In this document: positions 19,981 to 36,466 of the stretch, piece after piece
Numbering within the stretch: the first letter of the stretch is position 1
How the letters are laid out: the number at the start of each line of letters is the position of its first letter
Origin: Dietzia cinnamea NBRC 102147
Lineage (GTDB): Bacteria; Actinomycetota; Actinomycetes; Mycobacteriales; Mycobacteriaceae
Length of the DNA stretch: 64,000 nucleotides
Direction: 5' to 3'
Assembly (NCBI RefSeq): GCF_001571065.1
Contig: NZ_BCSW01000011.1
Coordinates: forward strand, 1-64,000
Notes under the pieces: model-generated
The model's database searches: none
What the model was told of the DNA's origin: nothing
The model's input: only the letters and a program-made list of their open reading frames with translations
Program-made: the position numbers and the translations under genes

Positions 19981-20333
19981 TCGGCCACCTCGCTCATCTG
20001 TTCGCGGGCGCCGGCTTCCTGTCGCCGCATCTCGAGCTTCCGGGCGTTGATCGTCCCGCCCAGCGCGAGGACGAGCGCCTTGTCGACCAACGGTACCGGT
20101 AGATGGTCCAGCAGGCGACGGGTCAGTCCGCGGCGCAGGGCGGCGAGCGGGCCGATCCCCAGGATCCCCGCGAAGGTGACGACGAGGTCGAGTCGACCGA
20201 AGTCGGCCCGCACGCGGTCGGCCAGAGTGGAGAGGGAGTCGGGGTCGGTGACGTCCGCGGCTACCGGCGTGATCCCCGTCCCGCCGGCCCCGGTGATGAC
20301 GACGACGGGAGCGACCGGGTCACTGTGGTCCAT
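19977..20333 (-). pseudogene. Decayed short-chain dehydrogenase/reductase
   Basis: The 118-codon remnant starts VVVITGAGGTG, the head of an SDR glycine motif, then jumps to ADVTDPDSLSTLADRV and LVVTFAGILG, the matching second and fourth strand regions. The intervening part of the Rossmann fold (about 40 residues) is absent, and no Tyr-x-x-x-Lys catalytic motif follows. The tail (RLLDHLPVPLVDKALVLALGG) could be the original C-terminus after another deletion. Frame is kept to a stop that overlaps the pirin start, so it may still be translated, but it cannot be a working SDR. Confidence 0.72.
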
Positions 20334-20339
20334 ACCACG

Positions 20340-20990
20340 ACGGTACCGGCGGAACCGGCCCGGGTGGGGCGCTACCGGCGGCTCAGACCGTGCCCCGAGG
20401 CCGAGCTTGCCGCCGAGGACGACGATGTACGGCTCGCCCTCGCGGCCGGCCTCCGCCCACAGCTCGCGCAACCTGCGCACGCTGCCGGAGATGTCCCGGG
20501 AGATGGGTGTGGTCATCCAGCCGTCGGCGCTGCGGCAGATCCACTTCAGGTTCTTCTCGTTCCCTGCCGCGCCCACCAGAGTGAGCGGGCCGGGCGTCCG
20601 GGCGGGCTTGGGCCAGGCCCAGCTGGGCCCGAAGTCGACGAACTCGCCGTGGTACTCGGCCTTGTCGTGGGTCCAGAGCTCGCGCATCGCCTCGAGGTAC
20701 TCGCGCAGCATTGTGCGACGGCGCTTCGGCGGAACGTTGTGGCCGCCATCTCGTCGAGGCTCCAGCCGTAGCCCACGCCCAGGACGGCCCGGCCGTCGGA
20801 GAGGTGGTCGACGGAGGCGAAGGTCTTGGCCAGCGTGATGGGATCGCTCTCCACCGGGATGGACACGGCCGTGCCCAGCCGGATGGTCGAGGTCACCGCG
20901 GCGGCGGCGCCCAGCGCGACCCACGGCGAGCGCCGCGGTGTGTGGCCTGATACCCCGGTCGCTCGTGAACAGCGTCAGGCCGAATTCCAT
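20340..20990 (-). pseudogene. Decayed LLM-class (F420-dependent-type) oxidoreductase
   Basis: The start MEFGLTLFTSDRGI at 20990 is typical of luciferase-like F420 oxidoreductases. The expected next 40 or so residues are missing, and the match resumes in another frame near 20923 with WVALGAAAAVTSTIRLGT and continues to VGYGWSLDEMA. A second shift near 20745 returns to the first frame (VPPKRRRTMLREYLEAM, then FGPSWAWPKP, LVGAAG and ADGWM). The C-terminus is cut after GEPYIVVLG near 20400. Two frame changes, a deletion and a lost end make this a clear pseudogene, fused in frame to the SDR remnant. Confidence 0.82.
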
Positions 20991-21066
20991 GCGCACTCCC
21001 CGGTCTGCGTCGCCACCCGCGCCGACACGTGATGAGGCAGGTGTCCCGCGGCGGCGTGGCGACAGA

Positions 21067-22224
21067 CTAACGCGCGACGACGGCGGTCGGGCAGGCCTCG
21101 CCCGGCGCACAGTCCGCGGGGTCACCCGGCTGCGACCGCAGGCGCTGCATGGTGTGGTCCGAGACGTACCGGAAGATCTCGTTGCCCGGCGTGGTGCGCG
21201 ACAGTGCGTCAGCGGCCAGCAGCACCACCGCGGCGGTCCATGTGCTCAGCTCGACGGGCCACCGTTTGCCGTCCGCGAAGACCAGGCCGGTCCAGTACGA
21301 ACCGTCGTCATCCCTCAGGTGCTGCATGTTGGTGAACTGCTGCAGCGCCTGCTCGTGCCGACCCGCGGCCTCGAGCGCGAGCACCAGCTCGCATGTCTCC
21401 GCGCCCGTGACCCACGGACGGTGGTCGACGCAGCGGATACCGAGGTCGTCCACCACGAAGTCGTCCCAGCGGGAGTCGAGCCGGGCCTGCGCCTGCTCCC
21501 CCACCATGACACCGGCCAGGACCGGGTAGTACCAGTCCATGGAGAACTCGTCCTTGGGCGTGAACAGCTCCGGGTGCGCGCGCAGCGCGTGGCCCAGCCG
21601 GTCGGCGGCCGCGTCCCAGTCCGGCGCCGTCTCCCCCAGCTCCTCGGCGATCGCGACACCGCAGCGCAGCGAGTGGTGGACGCTCGACGACCCCGTGACC
21701 AGGGCCTCCTCGCAGAAGCCCTCGGGGCCGGCGCCCCACCACATCTGCCCCTCCGGGCCCTGGAACGTCAGCACCAGGTCGAGCGCACGCCGCACGGTCG
21801 GCCACATCGACTCCAGGAACCCCGGGGTGCCGGTGACCAGGTGGTGGTGCCAGACCCCGACCGCGACGTAGGCGCAGAAGTTCGAGTCGACGTCGCCGTC
21901 CACGATCCGGCCGTCCTGCCACTTGATCGGCCACGAACCGTCCGGGCGCTGGGAGTCGCGGAGGAACCCGTAGGCCCGCTCGGCGGCCTCCCACTGGCCG
22001 GCGACGGACAGACCCATCGCCGACTCGACGTGGTCCCACGGGTCGGTGTGCCCACCGGTGAACCACGGGATCTCACCGTTCGGCTTCTGGACCGAGGCGA
22101 TCCACTGCCCGGTGGCCCGGACCGCGTCGGCGTCGAGGACGCCCGGCACGCTGGGCACCGGCCGGTCACCGGCCACCACGGTCACCGGCCCCGGGCGGGA
22201 CACGCCGTTGTTGTGTGACTGCAC
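21067..22224 (-). CDS. Prenyltransferase/squalene-cyclase-repeat-like alpha/alpha barrel protein
   Basis: Soluble protein of 385 residues with a GTG start. It has repeated helix-hairpin units with QW-like signatures (SVQKPNGEIPWF near 45, DSQRPDGSWPIKW near 90), DPWDHVESAMGL near 62 and a DDDGSYW segment near 305. These fit an (alpha/alpha)6 toroid, shared by terpene cyclases and glycoside hydrolases. The DxDD acid motif of squalene-hopene cyclase is not seen, so cyclase activity is doubtful and a glycan-acting role is equally plausible. It is the last gene of a three-gene unit with a methyltransferase and a GT4 enzyme. The exact function is unknown. Confidence 0.7.
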   Translation of the reverse strand: MQSHNNGVSRPGPVTVVAGDRPVPSVPGVLDADAVRATGQWIASVQKPNGEIPWFTGGHTDPWDHVESAMGLSVAGQWEAAERAYGFLRDSQRPDGSWPIKWQDGRIVDGDVDSNFCAYVAVGVWHHHLVTGTPGFLESMWPTVRRALDLVLTFQGPEGQMWWGAGPEGFCEEALVTGSSSVHHSLRCGVAIAEELGETAPDWDAAADRLGHALRAHPELFTPKDEFSMDWYYPVLAGVMVGEQAQARLDSRWDDFVVDDLGIRCVDHRPWVTGAETCELVLALEAAGRHEQALQQFTNMQHLRDDDGSYWTGLVFADGKRWPVELSTWTAAVVLLAADALSRTTPGNEIFRYVSDHTMQRLRSQPGDPADCAPGEACPTAVVAR

Positions 22225-22230
22225 GGACGA

Positions 22231-22950
22231 TCAGGCCTCCACGGGCTTGCGCAGGTAGAACACGATCGACTTGCCCATGACCGGGTTGAGCAGCTTCTCG
22301 GCGGTGCGTGTGACCCACGGGCCCTTCATGAGGTCCCACACGAGCAGCTTGTGGTACGCCTTCGGCAGCGGATGATCCTCGTTCTCCGTGCCGACCGCGC
22401 ACTTGAGCCACCAGTACGGCGCGTGCAGCGCGTGGGCGTATCCGGTGCCCGTCACCTCGAGGCCCGCGGCGCGCAGCTTGTAGCCGAGTTCCTCGGCCGT
22501 GTAGATCCGGCAGTGCCCGCCCGGGTTGGAGTGGTAGGCGTCCGACAGCTTCCAGCACAGCTTCTCCGGCCACTCCCGCGGCACGGTCACCGCGGCGACC
22601 CCGCCCGGCTTGAGGATCCGGACCAGCTCCGCGATGGCCTTCGTGTCCTCCGGCACGTGCTCGAGGACCTCGGAGATGAGCACCAGGTCGAACGTCGCGT
22701 CCCCGTACGGCATGGCCAGGGCGTCCCCGGTGACGGCCTCGCCCTTCGACGTGGGCAGGCCCTCGCCCTCGGCCTCCATGGCCGCCAGCATGTCCGCGAC
22801 CTGCTGCATCTCGTCGGCATTCTGGTCGAACGCTGTGACGTCGGCCCCACGCCGGTAGAGCTCGAACGTGTGACGGCCGAGCCCGGCCCCCACGTCGATG
22901 GCTCGCATGCCCGGGGTGACCCCCAGACGGTCGAAGTCAGCGGTCAGCAT
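22231..22950 (-). CDS. Class I SAM-dependent methyltransferase
   Basis: Methyltransferase of 239 residues with motif I AIDVGAGLGRHT at 17-28, an acidic AFDQNADEM motif II, and LVLISEVLEHVPED, the post-I signature of the Methyltransf_11 group. A C-terminal HALHAPYWWLKC segment is amphipathic and may touch the membrane. It overlaps the GT4 stop upstream by 7 bp and ends 6 bp before the alpha/alpha-barrel gene. Likely substrate: a lipid-linked or glycan intermediate made by the neighbouring glycosyltransferase (inferred). Confidence 0.85.
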   Translation of the reverse strand: MLTADFDRLGVTPGMRAIDVGAGLGRHTFELYRRGADVTAFDQNADEMQQVADMLAAMEAEGEGLPTSKGEAVTGDALAMPYGDATFDLVLISEVLEHVPEDTKAIAELVRILKPGGVAAVTVPREWPEKLCWKLSDAYHSNPGGHCRIYTAEELGYKLRAAGLEVTGTGYAHALHAPYWWLKCAVGTENEDHPLPKAYHKLLVWDLMKGPWVTRTAEKLLNPVMGKSIVFYLRKPVEA

Positions 22951-24317
22951 GCGGCGTCCTCCTGCTCACGGATGTCGTACTCACCGGATTCCGGGAGCAC
23001 CTCGGGCGCGTCGTCGGTGACGTGCTCGTCGATCTCGGTCTGATCCGGCCCGAGGACCGGCCCCGCCGACAGGTCCGGCAGCGCGTCGCCGCGGACCCGG
23101 GCGATCGCCGCCTCGTAGACCTCGACGGTCCGGCGGGCGACGGCCGCCCAACTGTAGCGCTCCATCACCCTCGCGCGGCCACCCTCCGACAGCCGGCCCC
23201 GCTCGACGGGATCGGACAGCAGCGCGCTGATCTCCCGGGCCAGTGCGTCGACGTCCCCGGGCTCGACAAGGCGGGCCGCCGAATCGTCCGTCCCGACCAC
23301 CTCCGGCAGTGCGCCGGCCCGCGTCGCCACGAGAGCGCAGCCACTGGACATCGCCTCCACCGCCGGGAGGGAGAACCCCTCGTACATACTCGGAACCACC
23401 GCGATCTCGGCGGACCCCACGAGTTCGGCGAGCTCGTCGTCGTCGACCCCGGACACCAGGTCCACCGCATCGCGCAACCTCAACCTGTCCAGCAGACGCG
23501 ACGCCTCGCCCTTCGGCTTGAGCTTGGAGATCAACGTCAGGCGGACGTCCGGGTGTTCCTCGCGCACCTTCGCCAGCGCGCGCAGCAGGACGGGGACACC
23601 CTTGAGCGGCTGGTCGGCGCTCGCCACGCACACCAGGCGGCCGGGTTCGCGACGCCGCCCGTCGTGGAAACGGTCGGCGTCCACACCCAGCGGGATCGTG
23701 ACGATCCGGTCCGGGTCGACCCCGAAGTCCACCGCGATGTCCTCCGCCGAGTTGCCGGAGACCGTGATGATCTCCTGCAGCCGGCGGGAGACGCGGATCT
23801 GCATACCGAGGAAGCCGAACCACCGCCACGTGGTGATCTTCTTGCGCAGCGGGGCCTCTTTCATGGCCAGCGCGCGATCCCTCGTGATGGGATGGTGCAC
23901 GGTCGCCACCACGGGGAAGCCGGCCTTCTCCAGGTCCAGCAGGCCCGAGCCCAGGCACTGGTTGTCGTGCACCACGTCGAAGTCGTCCAGCCGGTCTTTC
24001 AGCGTGCGCGCGGCCCGCAGGCTGAACGTCCGCGGTTCCGGGAACCCGGCGGTCCACATCGTGACCACCTCGAGCACGTCGATGAGGTCCCGGATCTCAC
24101 GGGGGCGCGGCGTACGGAACGGGTTCGCGTCGTTGTACAGGTCCAGGCTCGGCACCTTCGTCAGCGTGGGCCCGGGATCCAGCTCGGGGTACGGCTGACC
24201 GGAGAACACCTCGACGGTGTGGCCGAGTGCCGCCAGCTCACGGCTCAGGTGGCGTACGTATACACCCTGCCCGCCGCCGTGGGGTTTGCTCCTGTACGAG
24301 AGCAACGCGATCCGCAC
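22944..24317 (-). CDS. Family 4 glycosyltransferase
   Basis: GT-B retaining glycosyltransferase of 457 residues. I place the start at GTG 24317 because AAGGAGG lies nine bases upstream; longer readings lack this. The N-terminal domain opens with IALLSYRSKPHGGGQGVYV, the donor-facing glycine loop. The C-terminal domain carries VPSMYEGFSLPAVEAMSSG around residue 330, the E-x7-E donor-sugar motif. An acidic tail of about 40 residues follows. It should transfer a sugar to a lipid or glycan acceptor at the cytoplasmic membrane face. First gene of the three-gene unit. Confidence 0.87.
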   Translation of the reverse strand: MRIALLSYRSKPHGGGQGVYVRHLSRELAALGHTVEVFSGQPYPELDPGPTLTKVPSLDLYNDANPFRTPRPREIRDLIDVLEVVTMWTAGFPEPRTFSLRAARTLKDRLDDFDVVHDNQCLGSGLLDLEKAGFPVVATVHHPITRDRALAMKEAPLRKKITTWRWFGFLGMQIRVSRRLQEIITVSGNSAEDIAVDFGVDPDRIVTIPLGVDADRFHDGRRREPGRLVCVASADQPLKGVPVLLRALAKVREEHPDVRLTLISKLKPKGEASRLLDRLRLRDAVDLVSGVDDDELAELVGSAEIAVVPSMYEGFSLPAVEAMSSGCALVATRAGALPEVVGTDDSAARLVEPGDVDALAREISALLSDPVERGRLSEGGRARVMERYSWAAVARRTVEVYEAAIARVRGDALPDLSAGPVLGPDQTEIDEHVTDDAPEVLPESGEYDIREQEDAAC

Positions 24318-24449
24318 GATCGATCGCCTCCTTCTACGGTCATCGGCCCCGCCGTCGCGACTGCCGTGGGTCGCGACGGGCACATCGGGCAAGTCTAGAA
24401 CACGTTCCCCAGCAGCAAGGACGCGGCCGGGCAGCCGACCCGCCGACAC

Positions 24450-24487
24450 ACCGGACCCCCGGCACGCGGGGTGCTCGGGGGTCCGGT
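24450..24487 (-). terminator. Strong stem-loop downstream of rpoC
   Basis: ACCGGACCCCCG (24450-24461) and CGGGGGTCCGGT (24476-24487) form a perfect 12-bp stem with a 14-nt loop, 42 bp beyond the rpoC stop. No clear T-run follows, which is common in high-GC actinobacteria. Confidence 0.75.
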
Positions 24488-24529
24488 GAGACGGGCTGGG
24501 CGCGGCGGCGATCCTGCCGCGCCAGCCGA

Positions 24530-28489
<3,960 letters not shown>

Positions 28490-28612
28490 GTAGGCGTCCT
28501 TTCCCGGGTGGGATGATGGCGGGCCCCTCGCGGGGTGGGGCCGGTGGGGCCCGCCGTGGTGGAACTCGAATCTGTCGGGTGCGGGGCGGGGCGGCGGCTG
28601 CCGCCCTCCCGC

Positions 28613-32119
<3,507 letters not shown>

Positions 32120-32288
32120 CTCACGTGATCACCACGGGCGGTGACCACAGATGTATCTGCGAGCGGTCCGCCGACGGTTATCCCCCCAGGTCCGCGACCG
32201 GATGGAAGGCTCGGAGATCGCCCGGGGAAACCGGGGACGAGCCGTCACGGACGGACGAGTGGGCAAATAGCAGCCAGCGCAACGACCT

Positions 32289-32317
32289 AATCTAGTGGAA
32301 GGCGGCGACAAAGTCCA
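32289..32317 (-). promoter_or_regulatory. Candidate rpoBC promoter
   Basis: On the minus strand, TGGACT (32312-32317) and TAGATT (32289-32294) are separated by exactly 17 bp. They match the vegetative -35 TTGACA at four of six positions and the -10 TANNNT pattern. Transcription would begin near 32282 and leave a leader of roughly 160 nt before rpoB. Confidence 0.5.
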
Positions 32318-32537
32318 GCCTTCGACGGGAAAGCCCCGGAGGCTGCTCATATACGCGGCGCGTCGTCCGTCTCTGCGCTGGTTGCCCTCGTGGCTCTCGC
32401 CTCATCGGCCCCCGGTCGGGACGTCGCGCCCGGGCGGTGTGGATCACGCCCGACGCTCCTAAAGGGTGACGGGTGAAAGCCCGTTCGTCAAGGATCCGAC
32501 TCGGTCGGGTCTCTGATCGGTGCTCGCACAGGCTCCG
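32318..32537. other. Intergenic region between rpoBC and the mce operon end
   Basis: No credible gene is present. The region holds sequence upstream of the rpoB promoter and the 3' end of the mce transcript. A weak hairpin, ACGGG-TGAAAG-CCCGT at 32469-32484, lies about 55 bp past the last Mce-associated gene and may help end that transcript. Nothing else is recognised. Confidence 0.4.
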
Positions 32538-33209
32538 TCAGGAGGGGAGGTCGGGGATCCTGGAGAGCTTCCACACGCCGTCGACCTTGTCGAGGCCGAC
32601 GAGGTACGTGCCGCTGGTACTGCCGGCGGCCGCGCCGTCGCGGCTCATGGACACGTCCTGGACCAGCAGGACCTCGGCCTTGTCGCCCTGCAGGTAGGAC
32701 AGGCCCGCCTCACGGACGAGCGCGTCGACGGTGGTCGCGGTCTGCTCGTAGCTGTCCCGTAGAGCGGGCCAGTTCCGCTCGAGCTCCTCCACGAGCCCCG
32801 GGGTGAGGAACTCCTCGAGCGAGGCGTGGTACTCGTCGAGTTTCTCGTGGTCGATCGCCACGAGCCGCTGCACGTTGGTCGTCGCGGCGGCGAGGACCTC
32901 CTCGGTGGCCTGCTGGTCCACGAACGCCCGGTTCTCGACCGAGACGCCGGGTTCGGTCGCCAGGAACGCCCCCGCGGCGCCGGCGACCAGACCGACCGCC
33001 ACGGCGGCGGACGCGAGGACGACCCCGGAGGGACGACGACGAGGCGTGCGCTCCCCCGTGTCCCCGCCCGCCGCCGCGTCGTGCGCTACGTCCGGGGCGG
33101 GGTCCGCCGGGCCGGCGGTGGTCTCGGCCCGGGTCGGCCCGGAGTGCCCGGCGAGGCGTCGCCGGGCCTGCGGGGTGGCCTGCTTCTGGGTTCTCTTGAT
33201 GGGTGGCAT
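32538..33209 (-). CDS. Mce-associated membrane protein (second)
   Basis: Protein of 223 residues. A basic, Ala/Pro-rich cytoplasmic N-terminus is followed by one membrane segment at about 62-84 (GVVLASAAVAVGLVAGAAGA) and an external domain of about 135 residues with the NTF2-like fold expected for Mce-associated (Mam) proteins, including RLVAIDHEKLDEYHASLEEFLTPG-type helix content and a DVSMSRDG turn. Mam proteins stabilise Mce importers. It is the last gene of the mce operon, 19 bp after the first Mam gene. Confidence 0.8.
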   Translation of the reverse strand: MPPIKRTQKQATPQARRRLAGHSGPTRAETTAGPADPAPDVAHDAAAGGDTGERTPRRRPSGVVLASAAVAVGLVAGAAGAFLATEPGVSVENRAFVDQQATEEVLAAATTNVQRLVAIDHEKLDEYHASLEEFLTPGLVEELERNWPALRDSYEQTATTVDALVREAGLSYLQGDKAEVLLVQDVSMSRDGAAAGSTSGTYLVGLDKVDGVWKLSRIPDLPS

Positions 33210-33228
33210 CAGTTCTTCCCGCCCTTCG

Positions 33229-33975
33229 TCATCGGCCGGCGGTGGTGGTCGGCGCCGGGGTGGTCTCCTCCGCCTCCGGCGCGTCGTCGCTCCCCTGCTC
33301 CCCGGCGGCCGCCTCGGGCACCGCCAGGCCCTGCACCGACCGGCTGGACTGACCGACGGGGACGGTCACGCCGACCTGGTTGACCGCGTCGGCCTTCCAC
33401 TGCCCCTCGACGCGGGTGAGATCGACACGCATGGCCTGGCGGCCCGTGATGTCGTCCTGGCCCTCCCGCTCGGAGTGCGCGGTGAACACGACCAGCACGG
33501 CGGCGTCGCCGGCGCCCCGGTCGAGGGTCTCGACCGCGGTGTGGGAGACGGTGGCCGTGGTGACCGCCTTCTGCTCCACCACGCGTGTGCGCACGTCCTG
33601 CGCCCACTGCTCCTGCTCCGCGAGGAAATCGCCCGTCGAGGCCGCGGCGAGCTGCTCGAGCGAGTCGTCCACGTCGCGGTGGTCGAAGCTGAACGCGTTG
33701 ATGATCACCTGCGCGGCCGTCTCGGCGACCTCCTCGCGCTCCTGCGCCACCTGGTGCGCGGATCGCGCCTGGAGGTATCGCGTCCCCCCGACACCGAGCA
33801 CCGCGAGCCCGGCCACCAGCACGACGACGGCCACGACGGCCATCCAGACGGGGACGCCGGCCCGCGTGCGGTCGGTCGCGGCGGGCGCGGGGTCCTCGTC
33901 CGTCGGCTGCGAACTCATGGCGGCGACGGTACCGGACGAGCGTCCTGACGGGTGATCCCCCGGTCGCCCCGTCAC
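33229..33975 (-). CDS. Mce-associated membrane protein (first)
   Basis: Up to 248 residues. The GTG at 33975 overlaps the mceF stop as GTGA, favouring coupled translation; an internal ATG at 33918 (MSSQPTDED) is the alternative and gives 229 residues. One membrane segment, WMAVVAVVVLVAGLAVLGVG, is followed by an external domain with ALIKINAFSFDHRDVDD-like helix content and a TVSHTAVE strand, the layout of Mam proteins. The C-terminal 35 residues are Glu/Ala/Thr-rich and probably disordered. It should assemble with the Mce complex. Confidence 0.8.
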   Translation of the reverse strand: MTGRPGDHPSGRSSGTVAAMSSQPTDEDPAPAATDRTRAGVPVWMAVVAVVVLVAGLAVLGVGGTRYLQARSAHQVAQEREEVAETAAQVIINAFSFDHRDVDDSLEQLAAASTGDFLAEQEQWAQDVRTRVVEQKAVTTATVSHTAVETLDRGAGDAAVLVVFTAHSEREGQDDITGRQAMRVDLTRVEGQWKADAVNQVGVTVPVGQSSRSVQGLAVPEAAAGEQGSDDAPEAEETTPAPTTTAGR

Positions 33976-35216
33976 CGTGGGATCAGCCCCTGGAGGACGG
34001 CGAGCTGCTCGGCGGCCACGGACAGGTTGAGGCGGTCCGGGTCGATCTTCGGTGTACTGTCCCAGGGCTGCGGGACGTCGGGGTGTGCGTATTCCACCCG
34101 GTCGGCGCCGCGGACGGCCGTCGGACTGCCGAACGGCACCGTGCAGCGCGCCTCGTAGTTGGGCGGGAAGTCCTGCTCCAGCGGGTCGAAGGACGGGTCC
34201 TGCGCCTTGAGCTGCTCGATGATCTCGTAGGTCCTTTCGTAGCCCTGCGTACAGGGTGTGGGATTGTCCATTTCCAGTACCAGGCCGAAGTGGATGGTCC
34301 CGTCGCCCGGTGCCACGGACAGACCGCCCGCGGACAGTGCGGGCAGCAGCTGCAGCAGCACCACGAACGACGGCGCCAGCGGATCGACGGTCTTCATGGT
34401 GGTGGACAGGTTGCCCACCGCCCGGGTGAGGGGCTCGCCCGAGTTGTCGATCAGTGCACGGGTCTCGTCGGCGAACTCCGGGGCGGTGGAGATGAGCCGC
34501 TCGAGGTCCGAATCGGAGTCCCGCAGGGCCTCGGTCACGGTCCGCAGATCACGCGAGAAGCTGACGATCTCCCCGGACTGGTCGGCCTGGGTGTCGAGCA
34601 CCGTCGCCCCGTCCCGGATGAGCGCCTGCAGCTGCGGCATAGTGCGGATCCCCTCCTCGGAGAGACGGATGAGCGAGTCCGACAGCCGCTGGAGCTGTGG
34701 CCCGCGGCCCTCGAAGGCGTCGCCGAGTTCGTCGACCATGACCTCGAGGTCGTCCAGCGGGACCGAGCGGGACAGGTCGTCGACCGAGGCCAGGAGGTCC
34801 TCGACGCGCACGGGCAGCGCTTCGCTGCCTGCCGTGATGACGTCGCCGTCCTGCAGGTGCGGCTCGGTGTAGCTGTTGGGCCTGAGGTCCACGAACTGCT
34901 CGCCGATCGCCGAGCGGTTGGCGACCACGGCCATCGTGTCGGCGGGAATCCCCGGGGCGTCGGAGTCGAGATCGAGTTCGACGCGCACCCCGCCGTCGGT
35001 CAGCGTCAGCTCCCCGACGCGCCCGACGGCGGTCCCACGGTAGTTGACTGCCGCGTTGGTGAACACGCCGCCGGTGTCCGGCAGGTCGAGGTAGACCTTG
35101 TACTGCCCGATTCCCAGCAGGGACGGCAGTCGGACGTAGTTGGCGCCGACATAGGCGATACCCACCGCTGCTATCACGCAGAAGGCGATGAGCTGGGTTC
35201 TCAGTGTCTTGCTCAT
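33972..35216 (-). CDS. mceF: Mce family protein F
   Basis: Protein of 414 residues starting at ATG 35216, with ATGA overlap with mceE. One N-terminal membrane segment (LIAFCVIAAVGIAYVG) precedes the MCE domain, VYLDLPDTGGVFTNAAVNYRG through GRVGEL. A long coiled-coil region follows (DLLASVDDLSRSVPLDDLEVM onward), then a Pro-rich C-terminal tail. Mce subunits form a hexameric periplasmic tube carrying lipids from the outer mycomembrane to the YrbE permease; F is the last of six. Its position matches canonical mce operons. Confidence 0.9.
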   Translation of the reverse strand: MSKTLRTQLIAFCVIAAVGIAYVGANYVRLPSLLGIGQYKVYLDLPDTGGVFTNAAVNYRGTAVGRVGELTLTDGGVRVELDLDSDAPGIPADTMAVVANRSAIGEQFVDLRPNSYTEPHLQDGDVITAGSEALPVRVEDLLASVDDLSRSVPLDDLEVMVDELGDAFEGRGPQLQRLSDSLIRLSEEGIRTMPQLQALIRDGATVLDTQADQSGEIVSFSRDLRTVTEALRDSDSDLERLISTAPEFADETRALIDNSGEPLTRAVGNLSTTMKTVDPLAPSFVVLLQLLPALSAGGLSVAPGDGTIHFGLVLEMDNPTPCTQGYERTYEIIEQLKAQDPSFDPLEQDFPPNYEARCTVPFGSPTAVRGADRVEYAHPDVPQPWDSTPKIDPDRLNLSVAAEQLAVLQGLIPR

Positions 35217-36466
35217 CGGTATCCGGGCTCCCCTGGTTCGGGCAGGTAGTTCTCGGAGAACTCCGAGGTCCCCGGCGCGGGCCTGGGCTCGACGGCCCGG
35301 TCCATGACGGGTGGTACCGGCAACAGCGGCAGGACGATGGTGGTCCTCCGGTCCGGGCCGTTGTCGCCCTCCCACGGGTTGCCGGGGTCGACGTTGTACG
35401 GCCCTCTTGTGGTGGTCGGACGCAGCGGGACCGGGTCACCCTGGTTCGCGCCGAGGTTGCGGAGTGTCTCGGAGATGGTCGCGTCGATCGACAGGAACAC
35501 GTTGGCCGAGCCACCGATGGTCGAGCGGATCGACGAGTCGGGGAACGGGAACGTGGGCACGAAGCCGGTGAGCTCGATGAGGTCCGGCGTCGACTCACCG
35601 AGGTACTGCAGCACGGGCCGGAGGGCGCGCAGGTCGGCGATGAGGTCCTCACGACTGGTGAGCAGGATGTCGGACCCGACCTGGCCCAGGGCGTCGATGC
35701 GACGCAGCATCTCCACCAGCTGCGGCCGCTGCTCCTCGAGGACCGCGACGCCGGCGGGGAGCTCGTCGAGTGCGGCCTGGATCTGTTCGCGCTGATCGTT
35801 GGCCCGGGCGGTCATGAGGTTGACGCCCTCGAGCGCGGCGGTGATGCTGTCGCGCTGCCGGTTGAGCCCGGCGATGAGCTCGTCGGCGGACCGGAGCGTC
35901 TCGGTGAGTCCGTCCTCTCGCCCGTCGGTGGCCTTGCGCAGTTCGGCGACGATCGGCTGCAGCTGGTCGACACCGCCGCCGTTGAGCAACAGCGACAGGG
36001 CGCCGAGGACCTGCTCGATGTCCGTGGCGGTCCGGGTGTTGGACGTGGAGATGACGTCCCCGTCCGCGAGCCGACCGGTGGGCGGCTCGTCCTCCGGCGG
36101 GGTGAGCTGGACGAACTTCTCACCCAGCAGGTTGGTCTGCTGGATGGACGCCTCCGTGTTGGCGGGCAGCTCCAGGTCGTCACGCAGGACGATGTCGACC
36201 TGGGCCGTCCAGCCGTCCTCGGCCAGCGAGATCCCGGTCACGCGCCCGGCGTCGAGTCCGTTGACCTTCACGGTGGACTGCAGCACCAGATCGAGCACGT
36301 CGTCGAACCTGATCGAGACATCCATGGGGTCGTCACCGACGTCGGCGCCCCCGGGCAGCGTGTAGTCCTCGAGGTTCATCGAACAGCCGGCGGCCACGGC
36401 CGCGACGAGGGCGGCCGCGCCCAGCGCGCGGCCCGCGCGGCCCGCCGGATTGAGCTGTCGCCTCAT
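35213..36466 (-). CDS. mceE: Mce family lipoprotein E
   Basis: Protein of 417 residues from ATG 36466. The N-terminus is basic (MRRQLNPAGRAGR), followed by a hydrophobic stretch ending in a VAAGC lipobox, so Cys28 should be lipidated. This matches MceE (LprK-type), normally the lipoprotein of the set. The MCE domain (SIRFDDVLDLVLQSTVKVNG, then AGRVTGI) is followed by extended helices. ATGA overlaps join it to mceD upstream and mceF downstream. Confidence 0.92.
   Translation of the reverse strand: MRRQLNPAGRAGRALGAAALVAAVAAGCSMNLEDYTLPGGADVGDDPMDVSIRFDDVLDLVLQSTVKVNGLDAGRVTGISLAEDGWTAQVDIVLRDDLELPANTEASIQQTNLLGEKFVQLTPPEDEPPTGRLADGDVISTSNTRTATDIEQVLGALSLLLNGGGVDQLQPIVAELRKATDGREDGLTETLRSADELIAGLNRQRDSITAALEGVNLMTARANDQREQIQAALDELPAGVAVLEEQRPQLVEMLRRIDALGQVGSDILLTSREDLIADLRALRPVLQYLGESTPDLIELTGFVPTFPFPDSSIRSTIGGSANVFLSIDATISETLRNLGANQGDPVPLRPTTTRGPYNVDPGNPWEGDNGPDRRTTIVLPLLPVPPVMDRAVEPRPAPGTSEFSENYLPEPGEPGYR

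Noticed and set aside
19977-21125. A single 382-codon gene as a new fusion enzyme.
   Set aside because: The sequence divides into frame-shifted LLM-oxidoreductase pieces and an SDR lacking its core, so decay is the better explanation.
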